Of a stretch of 64,000 nt of DNA, positions 51,131 through 60,338 are shown piece after piece. A program made the translations under genes and the position numbers. Every line of letters starts with the position of its first letter. The stretch's first letter is position 1. Location: the NCBI RefSeq assembly GCF_001598335.1, contig NZ_BCYT01000004.1, positions 62,001-126,000 of the forward strand. Reading direction: 5' to 3'. The notes under the pieces are model-generated. The model was not told the origin of the DNA and ran no database searches. It was given only the letters and a program-made list of their open reading frames with translations. The DNA is from Sphingobium abikonense NBRC 16140 (lineage in GTDB: Bacteria; Pseudomonadota; Alphaproteobacteria; Sphingomonadales; Sphingomonadaceae).

Positions 51131-51301
51131 CGCTTGCCTTTTCACCTTCGTATCAACGCCAATTCGCGAAGCAACAGCCCGCCCCTCCCGACCCCGCCTG
51201 TTTCAGCGTCCGGGGGTGCGGCCGCCTGCTCCGCGACCTTGTTTCGCCTGCGCACTTAGCCGCGAGCCCATGGATTATCAAGGGATCGCGGCCAGTTCGC
51301 T

Positions 51302-51377
51302 TGGCAGGAGTGGAGGGACTCGAACCCCCGGCATTCGGTTTTGGAGACCGACGCTCTACCAGCTGAGCTACACTCCT
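51302..51377 (-). tRNA. trnW: tRNA-Trp (anticodon CCA)
   Basis: A full 76-base cloverleaf on the minus strand. Acceptor AGGAGTG (5', ending at 51377) pairs with CACTCCT. The D arm is GCTC-AGCTGGTA-GAGC, the anticodon arm TCGGT-CTCCAAA-ACCGA gives anticodon CCA, the variable loop is ATGCC, and the T arm is GGGGG-TTCGAGT-CCCTC. The discriminator is G and the CCA tail is encoded. It lies 171 bases before secE on the same strand. Confidence 0.98.
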
Positions 51378-51444
51378 GTGCCGGCGAAGGAGGGCGCTTT
51401 AGCGTGGCGAAGCGGGCAGGGCAAGCGCGATTATCGCGCCATCG

Positions 51445-52356
51445 TCATTGCGGCGGCGGCTCGTCAATCTGCGTGTCGGCAGTCGTTTGACGCTCGGCTT
51501 CCTGGTTGAGCTGCGCACCCAGCAGGACGACGAAGGCGGATACGTACAGCCACAGCTGCAGAACGACGACCGCACCGAGCGAGCCGTAGGTTTCATTATA
51601 ATTGCCGAATTTCGACACGTAGAAGGAGACGGCCAGCGTCGCGAGCAGCCAAAGGATGGTCGCCGTGACCGACCCCGCCGTCAGCCAGCGCCAGCGCGCC
51701 TTGCGCCGGTGCGGACCGAACCGGTAGATGAGCGCAAAAATCAGGCTGGCGAACATGCCCGCTACCACCCAGGTGATCGCCTTGGTCAGAAAAATGGCGA
51801 TCTGGCCCCAGCCATTGGTCAGTGTTTCCAGAAAGCCGATGACCGAAGCGGTCAATACGCCGACGACGACGACCAGAACGGCGGAAAATGTGATGCCGAG
51901 GGACACACGGTAGAAGGCGAAAATGGATCGTGCTTCGGTCTGCTCATAGATGATGTTGAGCGCTTCGATCGTGGCGGAGGACGCGCGCGTCGCGCCATAG
52001 ACCGCAAAGGCGAGGGCAACGAGCAGCCCTAGGCCAACCGCAGGCTTGGTGGTGGTCACGATCGCCATGAGCTGTTCGTAGATGAGCTTCGCGGCTTCCT
52101 GCGGCACGACGGTGATGAGGGAGCGGACATTGTCTGCCACCAGTTGCGGGTCGCCGATCAGGCCATAGGTCAGCACGACAGCAAGCAGCAGCGGAGCAAT
52201 GGACAGAAAGGCGTAATAGGCGACGCCTGCGGACAACAGGCTGATATGATTGGCCGACAATTTGCCGTAAACGCGTTTGAGGATTTCCCACCAGCCGCGC
52301 GGCGGTATCCGCCATGGCGCGTCGGCGTGGACCTGCTGCGCTACAATATCCGTCAT
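51445..52356 (-). CDS. YihY/BrkB-family inner-membrane protein
   Basis: A 303-residue membrane protein of the YihY/virulence factor BrkB family. It shows LLSAGVAYYAFLSIAPLLLA in the first helix and YGATRASSATIEALNIIYEQ. Six hydrophobic segments follow, and the final helix contains YGSLGAVVVLQLWLYVSAFVVLLGAQLN, the family hallmark. Once called RNase BN, it is now regarded as a transporter-like protein of unknown substrate. The start at 52356 follows GGGGATCGGG, and the frame to 52422 is rejected. Confidence 0.92.
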   Translation of the reverse strand: MTDIVAQQVHADAPWRIPPRGWWEILKRVYGKLSANHISLLSAGVAYYAFLSIAPLLLAVVLTYGLIGDPQLVADNVRSLITVVPQEAAKLIYEQLMAIVTTTKPAVGLGLLVALAFAVYGATRASSATIEALNIIYEQTEARSIFAFYRVSLGITFSAVLVVVVGVLTASVIGFLETLTNGWGQIAIFLTKAITWVVAGMFASLIFALIYRFGPHRRKARWRWLTAGSVTATILWLLATLAVSFYVSKFGNYNETYGSLGAVVVLQLWLYVSAFVVLLGAQLNQEAERQTTADTQIDEPPPQ

Positions 52357-52443
52357 CCCGATCCCCTGCTTGCCGATATTGGAAGGCAAGCGCGCGAACC
52401 GGAGAAGGGGTTCCCTGGCCAACGGCGCGACGGCAAGGTCCGT

Positions 52444-53178
52444 TCACTCCGACAGCGCGATATCCATGTCTGCCAGCGCGAGGCGGAGCAGTTCCGCCAT
52501 GGCGTCGCGCGCTGCCGCCGTATCGCGCGCGGCTATGGCTTTACGGACCGCTTGGTGATCCGGCAGGGGATCGCGCGGCAATAGCTTCTTGCGATGCTTG
52601 AAGGTGGTGGTCCAGCTGACCGCCGCGCCGACCGAACTGGCCAGCGCGGCCAGAGCGTCATTATGGGCCGCAGACAATATCGCATGGTGAAAGCGCTGGT
52701 CGGCGGCGCGACCTTCGGGCGTGGAGAGGCCATAGCGCCGCATTTCACCTAATGCCGTATCCATGACCGCCAATTGGTCGTCCGTGCGCCGCCGGGCGGC
52801 AAATTCCGCAGCGGCCGGCTCGATGACGCCACGCAGTTCGAACAGGTCGCGAATGAAGGCGCGGTCGGGTTCGCCGGCAAACATCCAGGCGAGCATTTCG
52901 GGATCGAGCACGTTCCAGCGCGCACGCGGAAGCACGCGCGTTCCCGCTTTTGGCCGGCTTTCCAGCATGCCCTTGGCGATGAGGATGCGGACCGCTTCGC
53001 GATAGGCGGTGCGCGATACGCCAAGCCGTTCGGCGGCCTCGATTTCGCCTTCGAACAAATCGCCAGGCTTGTGCTTGCCGGTCAAAATGGCGGTGCCCAA
53101 GTCCCGGGCGATGGCCTGGTGGATGCGGAGCGCGCCCTCGTCGGTTCCGAACTGGCCCTCCTTGCGCACGCTCCCCAT
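52444..53178 (-). CDS. FadR-subfamily GntR transcriptional regulator
   Basis: A 244-residue regulator. The N-terminal winged HTH (GALRIHQAIARDLGTAILTG, EAAERLGVSRTAYREAVRIL, SRPKAGTRVLPRARWN) is followed by an all-helical FCD ligand domain with metal-binding His/Asp (ADQRFHHAILSAAHNDALAA). It is the last gene of the sugar-acid operon, 17 bases after the sugar dehydrogenase. The operon promoter contains a near-consensus FadR-type site, so it probably represses the operon until a sugar acid binds. Confidence 0.93.
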   Translation of the reverse strand: MGSVRKEGQFGTDEGALRIHQAIARDLGTAILTGKHKPGDLFEGEIEAAERLGVSRTAYREAVRILIAKGMLESRPKAGTRVLPRARWNVLDPEMLAWMFAGEPDRAFIRDLFELRGVIEPAAAEFAARRRTDDQLAVMDTALGEMRRYGLSTPEGRAADQRFHHAILSAAHNDALAALASSVGAAVSWTTTFKHRKKLLPRDPLPDHQAVRKAIAARDTAAARDAMAELLRLALADMDIALSE

Positions 53179-53195
53179 GGCTCTTTCCTTCTAGG

Positions 53196-54116
53196 TTAAT
53201 CCTTGAATTCCGCCGTAGGACAATGCCGCCCGCAAAGGAAGGCGTCCGCCACCAATCGCAGCGGCGCGGTGTCGGCATCGATCGCGCGGCTTGCCACCAG
53301 GTCGACGAAGCGCCGATACATGGTGGGATATTCTTCGTCCGGGGCCTTCACCTGCACATCGCCATCGAGCCGCAGCATATTGCCGCCTTCCGACAGCAAC
53401 AGGGTGCCTTTATCCGTCTCGACCGCGATATCCCAGGTCTGCGGGCCGGTCTGTCGCCAGTCGAACACAGCATCGATTGTCGCGCCCGACGCCGTCGCCA
53501 TGCCCAGCGTCGCGCCGATCGGCGCCTGCTTGTTTGACGGCACTTCCAGCGAGGCCGACAGCATGGTGATCGGCTCTGCGACGATTTCGGTCAGGATCGA
53601 CAGCGCATTGATGCCGGGATCGAAAACTCCGAAGCCGCCCGCCTCCCAGATCCAGGGTTGTCCCGGATGCCAGTGACGGACATCCTCGCGCCACTGAATG
53701 TCGATCCGTTTGACCGTGCGCTCCGCGATCCAGGCCTTGGCCCGCGCTACCGCCGCAGCGTAGCGGCTGTGCCAACTGGCATAGAGCGTGACGCCCTGCT
53801 GGCGCGCCAGTGCAATGAGCGCGTCCACTTCCGACACGGTTGCGCCAGGGGGCTTTTCCAGGAACACATGCTTGCCCGCCAGCAGCGCCTGCCGCGCTGC
53901 GGCGTAGCGGACCTGCGGCGGCTGGCACAGGATGACGGCATCCAGGTCCGGCTCCCCGGCCAGCATCGCGCCGAGGTCGGGATAATTATGCACCCCTTCG
54001 CCCTTTGCATTGCGGCTGGCGACCGCGACCAGCGCGATACCGTCGATCATGTCGATCGCCGGCAAATGCTGGTCGCGCGCGATCTTGCCCAGGCCGACGA
54101 GACCTGCCCGGATCAT
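53196..54116 (-). CDS. Gfo/Idh/MocA oxidoreductase, probable galactose/arabinose 1-dehydrogenase
   Basis: A 306-residue NAD(P)-dependent oxidoreductase. The Rossmann motif is RAGLVGLGKIARDQHLPA, followed by HVFLEKPPGATVSEV (the EKP motif with the catalytic Lys) and WIWEAGGFGVFDPGINALSI with the family's substrate-binding region. Among Gfo/Idh proteins this pattern matches D-galactose or L-arabinose 1-dehydrogenases, which make the sugar lactone. The start ATG overlaps the stop of the upstream aldehyde dehydrogenase (TGATG). The role fits the first step of the operon's pathway. Confidence 0.85.
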   Translation of the reverse strand: MIRAGLVGLGKIARDQHLPAIDMIDGIALVAVASRNAKGEGVHNYPDLGAMLAGEPDLDAVILCQPPQVRYAAARQALLAGKHVFLEKPPGATVSEVDALIALARQQGVTLYASWHSRYAAAVARAKAWIAERTVKRIDIQWREDVRHWHPGQPWIWEAGGFGVFDPGINALSILTEIVAEPITMLSASLEVPSNKQAPIGATLGMATASGATIDAVFDWRQTGPQTWDIAVETDKGTLLLSEGGNMLRLDGDVQVKAPDEEYPTMYRRFVDLVASRAIDADTAPLRLVADAFLCGRHCPTAEFKD

Positions 54117-55693
54117 CAGGCAGCCACTTCCAGCTTGCCTTCGACGCGGCGCGTCAGGCCCCAGGGATTGGCGTCCTGCAACGCGGCAGGCAGCAACACA
54201 TCGGGCACATCTTGATAACAGACGGGACGCAGGAAGCGCATCATCGCCAGTGTGCCGACCGAGGTCGATCGGCCATCGGCGGTCGAAGGGAAGGGGCCGC
54301 CATGCACCATGGCATGGGTCACTTCGACGCCGGTCGGCCATCCATTGGTGAGGATACGGCCAACCTTGCGTGACAGCGTCGGCAGCAGCGTTGCGGCATG
54401 CCCCTCATCGCCCTCGCCGATTTGCAGCGTGGCGGTCAGTTGGCCTTCCAGACCGGCGATCGTGGCGACGACTTCCTCGATGCTGGAACAGCGAATGAGG
54501 ACGGAGGAGGAGCCGAACACTTCCTCTGACAGAACCGGGTTCGATTGGAACGTCGCGCTGTCGGTCGCGAAAAAGGCGGCTTGCCCACGATTGACGCCTT
54601 CAGCCTCGGTGCCGCGCGCCACGGTGGTGACGCCATCGGCGCTGGCCAGCGCGGCAACGCCCTTTTCATAGGCTTCATGGATGCCCGGCGTCAGCATGAC
54701 CTGCGGCGCTGCGCCCGACATGGCGGCGGCGGCCGACGCCACGAACGTATCGAGATCCGGGCCGTCGAGCGCGATGACCAGGCCGGGATTGGTGCAGAAC
54801 TGGCCCGAACCCATGGTCAGCGAACCGACAAAGGCGGCGCCCATGGCTTCGGCGCGATCGGCCAGCGCGCCGGGCAGCAGCACGACGGGGTTGATCGACG
54901 ACATTTCGGCATAGACCGGGATCGGCTCGGGCCGTTCGGCGGCAATCTTCATCAGCGCCGTGCCGCCGCCACGCGATCCGGTAAAGCCGACCGCCTTGAT
55001 GCGCGGATCAGCGACCAGAGCGCCGCCAAGCGCGCGATCTGCGCCCGGCAGGTAGGAAAAGACGCCTTCATGCAGGCCACAGCTTTTCACTGCCGCCTGA
55101 ATGGCGCGCGCGACCAGTTCGCCGGTGCCGGGATGGGCGCTATGCCCCTTGACCACGACGGGGGAACCGGCCGCGAAGGCCGCTGCGGTGTCGCCCCCTG
55201 CGACCGAGAAAGCGAGGGGGAAGTTAGACGCGCCGAACACGGCGACCGGGCCGACCGAATGATTGACGCGGCGCAGGTCGGCGCGGGGCAGGGGCGCGCG
55301 GTCCGGCATGGCGCGGTCGATCGTGGCGTCGAGCCAGTCGCCCAGGCGGACATAGGAGGCAAACAGGCGCAACTGGCCAACGGTCCGGCCGCGCTCACCC
55401 TCCAGGCGCGCGCGCGGCAGGCCGGATTCTGCCATCGCGGTTTCGATCAGCAGGTCGCCGATGCCCATGATATTGTCCGCCACGCTTTCCAGGAAGGTGG
55501 CGCGGGCATCGGGGGACAGGGTGGAAAAGCTTTCAAAGGCTTCGTCGGCCAGCTTCGTGGCTTGCTCGACCTCAGCAGGCATGGCGCTGGAAAAGGCGAC
55601 GTCGCCCTTTTCGCCTGTCGCCGGGTTGATCGCATGGAAAGGCTGGCCGCCGGTGCGCTCGCTCGCACCGATGAGGATGGCTCCGTTGAACAT
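54116..55693 (-). CDS. 2,5-dioxovalerate (alpha-ketoglutarate semialdehyde) dehydrogenase
   Basis: A 525-residue aldehyde dehydrogenase of the KGSADH-III-like group. It has the N-terminal INPATGEK, FGASNFPLAFSVAGGDTAAA, GFTGSRGGG, the general-base Glu in YAEMSSINPV, and the catalytic Cys300 in SGQFCTNPG. The tail contains THAMVHGGPFPSTADGRSTS, diagnostic of dioxovalerate dehydrogenases over ordinary ALDHs. It oxidises 2,5-dioxopentanoate to 2-oxoglutarate, the end of Weimberg-type pathways. It lies between the dehydratase (125 bases upstream) and the sugar dehydrogenase. Confidence 0.9.
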   Translation of the reverse strand: MFNGAILIGASERTGGQPFHAINPATGEKGDVAFSSAMPAEVEQATKLADEAFESFSTLSPDARATFLESVADNIMGIGDLLIETAMAESGLPRARLEGERGRTVGQLRLFASYVRLGDWLDATIDRAMPDRAPLPRADLRRVNHSVGPVAVFGASNFPLAFSVAGGDTAAAFAAGSPVVVKGHSAHPGTGELVARAIQAAVKSCGLHEGVFSYLPGADRALGGALVADPRIKAVGFTGSRGGGTALMKIAAERPEPIPVYAEMSSINPVVLLPGALADRAEAMGAAFVGSLTMGSGQFCTNPGLVIALDGPDLDTFVASAAAAMSGAAPQVMLTPGIHEAYEKGVAALASADGVTTVARGTEAEGVNRGQAAFFATDSATFQSNPVLSEEVFGSSSVLIRCSSIEEVVATIAGLEGQLTATLQIGEGDEGHAATLLPTLSRKVGRILTNGWPTGVEVTHAMVHGGPFPSTADGRSTSVGTLAMMRFLRPVCYQDVPDVLLPAALQDANPWGLTRRVEGKLEVAA

Positions 55694-55818
55694 GGCTGTC
55701 TCCTTGAAGAGGGGGGCTGCTGGTCAATTGCGTCGCCAGTATGGTTTGGCGATCGCGACGCGAATGGGGTTGCGGGGATGGCGGCGGAGATGGAAAGCCG
55801 CCAGACCGCTTTCAATGC

Positions 55819-57621
55819 TTAATGGTTGTCGCGGGGCAGCCCCTTGGTCTGGGCAATCCGCTGATATTTTTCCGCGCCTTCCAGGATGGCGCCGGTGTTC
55901 ATCTGGCCAACGACCGAGCGCTGGATTTCCTGCCACGGGGTTTGCGAGGCGGGGTAGGGATAGCCGCCCTCGGCCGCCAGCTTGGCGCGGCGCGCTTCCA
56001 GTTCCTCGTCGGAAATCAGGACATTCACCGTCCCGCTTTTCAGGTCCATCCGCACCCGGTCCCCATCCTTGAGCAGCGCCAGGCCGCCCATCGCCGCCGC
56101 TTCAGGCGAGGCGTTGAGGATGGAGGGGCTTCCCGATGTGCCCGACTGGCGACCATCGCCAATGCAGGGCAGCGCCGACACGCCTTCGGTGATGAGATAG
56201 GCGGGCGGGCGCATGTTCACCACCTCGGCCGCGCCCGGATAGCCGATCGGCCCCGCCCCGCGCATGAAGAGCAGCGTATCGGGCGTGATGCCGGTCGCCG
56301 GATCGTCGATGCGATGGTGGTAATCCTCCGGACCATCGAACACGATCGCGGGCCCCTCAAAGGCTTCGGGATCGTCGGGGTTGGACAAATAACGCTGGCG
56401 AAACTCCTCGCTGATGACGCTGGTCTTCATGACCGCCGCGTCGAACAGATTGCCCGACAGGACCAGGAAGCCCGCTTCTTCCTTGAGCGGCTGATGGAAG
56501 GGCCGAATGACCTTTTCATCCTCAATCTGAACGCCGCGGCAATTTTCGCCCATGGTCTTGCCATTGACGGTCATGGCATTTTCGCGGATCAGCCCTTGCT
56601 CGATCAACTGGCCGATCACGGCAGGCAAGCCGCCGGCGCGATAATAATCCTCGCCCAGATATTCGCCGGCCGGTTGCATGTTCACCAGCAACGGCACCTT
56701 GTGGCCGACCGTCTCCCAATCCTTGAGCGGCAGGTCCACGCCCATATGCCGCGCGATCGCGGTCAGGTGGATGGGCGCATTGGTCGATCCGCCGATCGCC
56801 GAATTGGCGACGATGGCATTGTGGAAAGCGTCCAGCGTCATGATGTCGGAAGGCTTCAAATCCTCATGCACCATCGCCACGATGCGCTTGCCGGTATGAT
56901 AGGCGGCCTCCTGACGATCGCGATAGGGCGCAGGGATCGCCGCGCTGCCGGGCAGCATCATGCCCAGCGCTTCGGCCAGTGCGTTCATGGTGCTGGCGGT
57001 GCCCATGGTGTTGCAGAAGCCTGTGGACGGAGCGGAGGAGGCGACCAGCTTGATAAAGCCTTCGTCGTCGATCTTGCCCGCTGCAAGCAACTGGCGGCCA
57101 TGCCAGACGATCGTACCCGAACCCGTTCGCTCGCCCTTGTGCCAGCCATTGAGCATCGGCCCCACGGACAGGGCGATCGCCGGGATGTTGACGGTCGCGG
57201 CCGCCATCAGCAGCGCGGGCGTCGTTTTGTCGCACCCTGTCGTCAGAATGACGCCATCGAGGGGGTAGCCATACAGGGCCTCGACCAGGCCCAAATAGGT
57301 CAGGTTGCGATCAAGCCCGGCGGTCGGACGCTTGCCGGTTTCCTGAATCGGGTGGACGGGAAATTCGATGGCGATGCCGCCCATTTCGCGGATGCCCTCC
57401 CGCATGCGTTCGGCCAGCACGATATGGTGGCGGTTGCAGGGCGACAGGTCGCTGCCGGTCTGGGCGATGCCGATGATGGGCTTGCCGCTGCGCAATTCCT
57501 CCAGCGACAGGCCATAATTCAGGTACCGCTCAAGATAGAGCGACGTCATGTCGATATTGTCGGGGTTGTCGAACCAGGCACGGCTGCGCAGCTTTGGGGC
57601 GGACTTGGACGAATCGCTCAT
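55819..57621 (-). CDS. IlvD/Edd-family sugar-acid dehydratase (probable arabonate/xylonate type)
   Basis: A 600-residue dehydratase. Cys62 (LSPCNRHH), Cys130 ([10 protein letters not shown]) and Cys202 ([10 protein letters not shown]) fit the [2Fe-2S]-binding triad of pentonate dehydratases (Cys59, Cys127 and Cys200 recalled for the Rhizobium enzyme). [18 protein letters not shown] and GMGRTS-like regions of the C-terminal domain are also present. It converts an aldonate into its 2-keto-3-deoxy acid. Length is that of the arabonate/xylonate/galactonate group, longer than IlvD (about 560). It is the promoter-proximal gene of the operon. Confidence 0.9.
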   Translation of the reverse strand: MSDSSKSAPKLRSRAWFDNPDNIDMTSLYLERYLNYGLSLEELRSGKPIIGIAQTGSDLSPCNRHHIVLAERMREGIREMGGIAIEFPVHPIQETGKRPTAGLDRNLTYLGLVEALYGYPLDGVILTTGCDKTTPALLMAAATVNIPAIALSVGPMLNGWHKGERTGSGTIVWHGRQLLAAGKIDDEGFIKLVASSAPSTGFCNTMGTASTMNALAEALGMMLPGSAAIPAPYRDRQEAAYHTGKRIVAMVHEDLKPSDIMTLDAFHNAIVANSAIGGSTNAPIHLTAIARHMGVDLPLKDWETVGHKVPLLVNMQPAGEYLGEDYYRAGGLPAVIGQLIEQGLIRENAMTVNGKTMGENCRGVQIEDEKVIRPFHQPLKEEAGFLVLSGNLFDAAVMKTSVISEEFRQRYLSNPDDPEAFEGPAIVFDGPEDYHHRIDDPATGITPDTLLFMRGAGPIGYPGAAEVVNMRPPAYLITEGVSALPCIGDGRQSGTSGSPSILNASPEAAAMGGLALLKDGDRVRMDLKSGTVNVLISDEELEARRAKLAAEGGYPYPASQTPWQEIQRSVVGQMNTGAILEGAEKYQRIAQTKGLPRDNH

Positions 57622-57668
57622 GAAGGCATCCTGAAAAGAGAAGAGGCGCTTTTTTCGCGCTTGGCCGA

Positions 57669-57697
57669 CTTATATACTCAGACAAATACGATATCAA
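57669..57697 (-). promoter_or_regulatory. Promoter of the sugar-acid operon
   Basis: On the minus strand TTGATA (57697-57692) and TATAAG (57674-57669) are spaced by 17 bases, 5 of 6 matches each to the sigma-70 consensus. The expected start is near 57662, giving a leader of about 40 bases before the dehydratase ATG. Such a clear promoter in a GC-rich genome suggests that repression, not promoter weakness, sets expression. Confidence 0.7.
57675..57685. promoter_or_regulatory. Candidate GntR (FadR-type) operator in the promoter spacer
   Basis: TACTCAGACAA on the plus strand, TTGTCTGAGTA on the minus. It fits the FadR-subfamily pattern T-N-G-T-N3-A-C-N-A with one mismatch and lies exactly between the -10 and -35 boxes, where a bound repressor would block polymerase. 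The likely protein is the GntR regulator at the end of the operon. Confidence 0.55.
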
Positions 57698-57810
57698 GGG
57701 CAACCGAAAATAGAACAGTAATTCTTGCTCAAACGATGGCGTTTGGCCCTGGCAATTGGTTGAACAGACCAGCCTTGAATTGCGCCAGGGTTGGGCGCAA
57801 GGATCGCGCC

Positions 57811-58839
57811 ATGACAATCATGGATCACCATTCGGCGCCGCGCGCCATTGCCAGATGGTTGGTAGTGGTCGCGGTACTCGTTTTTTGCATGGTGGTGGTG
57901 GGCGGTATCACGCGCCTGACCGAATCAGGCCTGTCCATCACGCAATGGAAGCCAATCACCGGCGCCATTCCGCCCCTGACGCATGCCCAGTGGATGGAGG
58001 CGTTTCGCCTGTATCAGCAGATTCCCGAATATCAGGAAATCAATCGCGGCATGTCCCTGTCGCAGTTCCAGTTCATCTTTTTCTGGGAATGGGTGCACCG
58101 CCTGCTTGGCCGCGTGATCGGCATTGCCTTCGCGGTGCCAATGCTCTGGTTTGCGTGGAAACGCATGATACCGGCCGGCTATGGCTGGCGTCTGGTGGCG
58201 CTGCTGGCGCTTGGCGGATTGCAGGGCGCGATCGGCTGGTGGATGGTGACGTCGGGCCTGTCCGTGCGCACCGACGTCAGCCATTATCGGCTGGCGGTGC
58301 ATTTGCTGACCGCGCTGTTCATCATGGGCGGGTTGATCTGGACCGCGCTCGACCTGCGCGCCCTGGCGCGGCACCCTGCCGCCCGGCCGGCGCGCCTGCG
58401 GCCCTTTGCCCTTGCGGCGCTGGTGGCGCTTGGCGTGCAACTCATGTTCGGTGCTTTCACGGCCGGGCTGGACGCGGGCTATGTCTCGAGCACCTGGCCG
58501 CTCATGAACGATCATCTGGTGCCGCAGGGCATCGATTGGTCGGGATCTGTCTGGGCGACGCTGTCTTCTGACCCCTATCTCGTCCATTTCTTCCATCGCT
58601 GGTGGGCCTGGATCGCTGCGGGCATGCTGGTGCTGCTGGCGCGCCGCGCGAAGTCGGCGAGATGCCGCGGCGCCTCGATCGCGCTGAACGCTGCCGTCGG
58701 AACGCAGATATTGCTCGGCATCGCGACCGTTGTCACAGGGATCGCCCTGCCGCTCGCGGTGCTGCATCAGGCCGTAGGCGCGATCGTCGTCGCGGCGGCG
58801 ACCTGGGCAGCGCACGCATCGGGGCAGACGCGCGCGTGA
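57811..58839 (+). CDS. ctaA: Heme A synthase (COX15/CtaA type 2)
   Basis: A 342-residue eight-helix membrane enzyme that oxidises heme O to heme A for aa3 oxidases. The signature GGITRLTESGLSITQWKPIT is followed by FFWEWVHRLLGR, SHYRLAVHLLTA, LVHFFHRWWAW and AVLHQAVGAIVV, which hold the four heme-ligand histidines. Start ATG 57811 has AAGGA before it; the very long open frame upstream (to 55741) is only the antisense of the dehydratase gene. The next gene overlaps it by GTGA. A subunit IV-like oxidase protein lies 3 kb away. Confidence 0.95.
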   Translation: MTIMDHHSAPRAIARWLVVVAVLVFCMVVVGGITRLTESGLSITQWKPITGAIPPLTHAQWMEAFRLYQQIPEYQEINRGMSLSQFQFIFFWEWVHRLLGRVIGIAFAVPMLWFAWKRMIPAGYGWRLVALLALGGLQGAIGWWMVTSGLSVRTDVSHYRLAVHLLTALFIMGGLIWTALDLRALARHPAARPARLRPFALAALVALGVQLMFGAFTAGLDAGYVSSTWPLMNDHLVPQGIDWSGSVWATLSSDPYLVHFFHRWWAWIAAGMLVLLARRAKSARCRGASIALNAAVGTQILLGIATVVTGIALPLAVLHQAVGAIVVAAATWAAHASGQTRA

Positions 58840-59636
58840 AGTCGCTTGGCGGGCTTGCGGCCTTCCTTCTGGCCGCCATCGCGCACCCGGCGGCGGCGGA
58901 ACGGATCGCCATCCCCTTCACGCCGCCTGTCGGTCAGGACCTGGCCTACGACATTGACCAACATCGGCCCATTGCAGGACAGGACAGCCGGTTCAGCGCG
59001 CATCGCACGGTGCGATTTGAACGCGCGGGCGACGGCTATCAGCTAAACGCGGTTCTGCGTTCGCTCGACAGCGATGCGACCGATGCCGCCGCAGCCTCCT
59101 TTCGCGCCGCCCTGACACCGCTCATCGGGGTGGAGATGCGCTTTCACCTGGACCCCCAGGGAAAGATTGTCAGCCTCGACGATGACGAAGCCGTGTGGTC
59201 CGCCGTAGAGCATGGGCTGGACATGATGATGGCGCAGTTTGGACCTGACACGCCACGCCATCGCGCCGCGCAAGGCGTCAAGACCTTGTTCGACGGATTG
59301 TCGCGCGAAGGACGGCTTGCCCTGCTGGCCGGGGAATATCAGCCTTTGCTCCTCTTTGCCGGCAGCGAGGTGGAAGATGGCGCGGATGGAAGGGGCGTCA
59401 AGACGATGGCAGGATCACCCCTGGGTCGCCCCGTGCCGGTCGAGGGGATCCTGACCTTGAAAGGCCGAGCAACAGACGGGCTTTCCCTGAGCGAAACCTT
59501 GACCGGGCCGGGCGTGGACGTTCGGATGGACTATAAAGTCTCGCCAGTGACCGGGCTTGTCACGCGACAGGTTCGGACGCTGACCGTCGGCACGCGGACA
59601 CTGACGGAAGAGCGGGTGTTGCGCCCGGCGCCTTGA
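58836..59636 (+). CDS. Exported protein of unknown function, coupled to ctaA
   Basis: A 266-residue product starting at GTG within the ctaA stop (GTGA). The signal peptide MKSLGGLAAFLLAAIAHPAAA is cleaved before ERIAIPF. The mature part is beta-rich, with TPPVGQDLAYDIDQHRP, HRTVRFERAGDGYQL, an acidic helix around AVEHGLDMMMAQFG, and an Arg/Thr-rich ending. I know no function; the pattern resembles DUF-type periplasmic proteins of about 30 kDa. Overlap with ctaA suggests a link to oxidase assembly, which is an inference only. Confidence 0.75.
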   Translation: MKSLGGLAAFLLAAIAHPAAAERIAIPFTPPVGQDLAYDIDQHRPIAGQDSRFSAHRTVRFERAGDGYQLNAVLRSLDSDATDAAAASFRAALTPLIGVEMRFHLDPQGKIVSLDDDEAVWSAVEHGLDMMMAQFGPDTPRHRAAQGVKTLFDGLSREGRLALLAGEYQPLLLFAGSEVEDGADGRGVKTMAGSPLGRPVPVEGILTLKGRATDGLSLSETLTGPGVDVRMDYKVSPVTGLVTRQVRTLTVGTRTLTEERVLRPAP

Positions 59637-59642
59637 ACCGGG

Positions 59643-60272
59643 TCAGGAGGGCTGGGCGGCGTTGGCTGCGGTAGCCGGCATTTGGGTTTCATCGCTCGCG
59701 CCGCGCGGCGCAAAGACGCGCAGGCTGTCCAGCAGCTTTTCGGCAATGCCCTGATATTGTTCGCTCAGCATTTCGGGATAGACGAAGGTCGCCGTAACGA
59801 TCGCGCCGCCCGGTTGCCGCAACAGGCGGACGGCGACATTATTGCCTTCGCCATCATTGGCTGTGCCGCGATATTCATTGTCGCCGACAAAATCGCCATC
59901 GACGCCTTCGGCGCTGCTGTTGAGCGCTTCGACCGTCTGCTGCAGCGTCTCGTCACCCTCGTTTTTCTGCCAGAAGACGCGCACGTCGGCGCCCGCACCC
60001 GGATCTTCATAAACGATGCCATCGTCATTGCTCGCGCCCTTGTCCATCACCCAGCCTTCTGGAAGGGTGACGGAAAAGCCGCGATCCAGGTTCACATAAT
60101 TGCGGCTGTCCGCGCTGTCGTCGGCCTGCTGGCTTTCGAGCGCGTTGGCGGCCGCGGCATTGGCGGCCGCGGCCAGTTCCTCCTGGCTCGGCATGTCGGC
60201 GACCGGCTCGGTCCGGCCGCAGGCGGCGAGCAGGAGGATGGGCAGGCAGGCGATGAGCGGAGCATGTTTCAT
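59643..60272 (-). CDS. Lipoprotein of unknown function
   Basis: A 209-residue lipoprotein: signal MKHAPLIACLPILLLAACGR with lipobox LAAC (Cys18). An Ala/Asn-rich linker follows. The globular domain starts NLDRGFSVTLPEGWVMDKG and contains DVRVFWQKNEGDETLQQTVE and GGAIVTATFVYPEMLSEQYQ. This layout resembles PsbP/DUF1795-type beta sandwich proteins. The role is unknown. It is convergent with the exported protein gene and downstream of the sigma-54 activator gene. Confidence 0.72.
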   Translation of the reverse strand: MKHAPLIACLPILLLAACGRTEPVADMPSQEELAAAANAAAANALESQQADDSADSRNYVNLDRGFSVTLPEGWVMDKGASNDDGIVYEDPGAGADVRVFWQKNEGDETLQQTVEALNSSAEGVDGDFVGDNEYRGTANDGEGNNVAVRLLRQPGGAIVTATFVYPEMLSEQYQGIAEKLLDSLRVFAPRGASDETQMPATAANAAQPS

Positions 60273-60338
60273 CCTGCGTCCAAAGCATAGCCACGCGCGG
60301 ATTTCAACGCCGCAGGGAAGGAGCGGACGACGGCCGGT

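Noticed and set aside
54545-55822. A 425-codon plus-strand frame over the aldehyde dehydrogenase gene
   Set aside because: It overlaps a complete aldehyde dehydrogenase with catalytic Cys and Glu on the other strand.
55741-57810. Apparent 690-residue N-terminal extension of CtaA
   Set aside because: The extension is antisense to the dehydratase gene. CtaA homologues start at the ATG at 57811, which has its own ribosome site.
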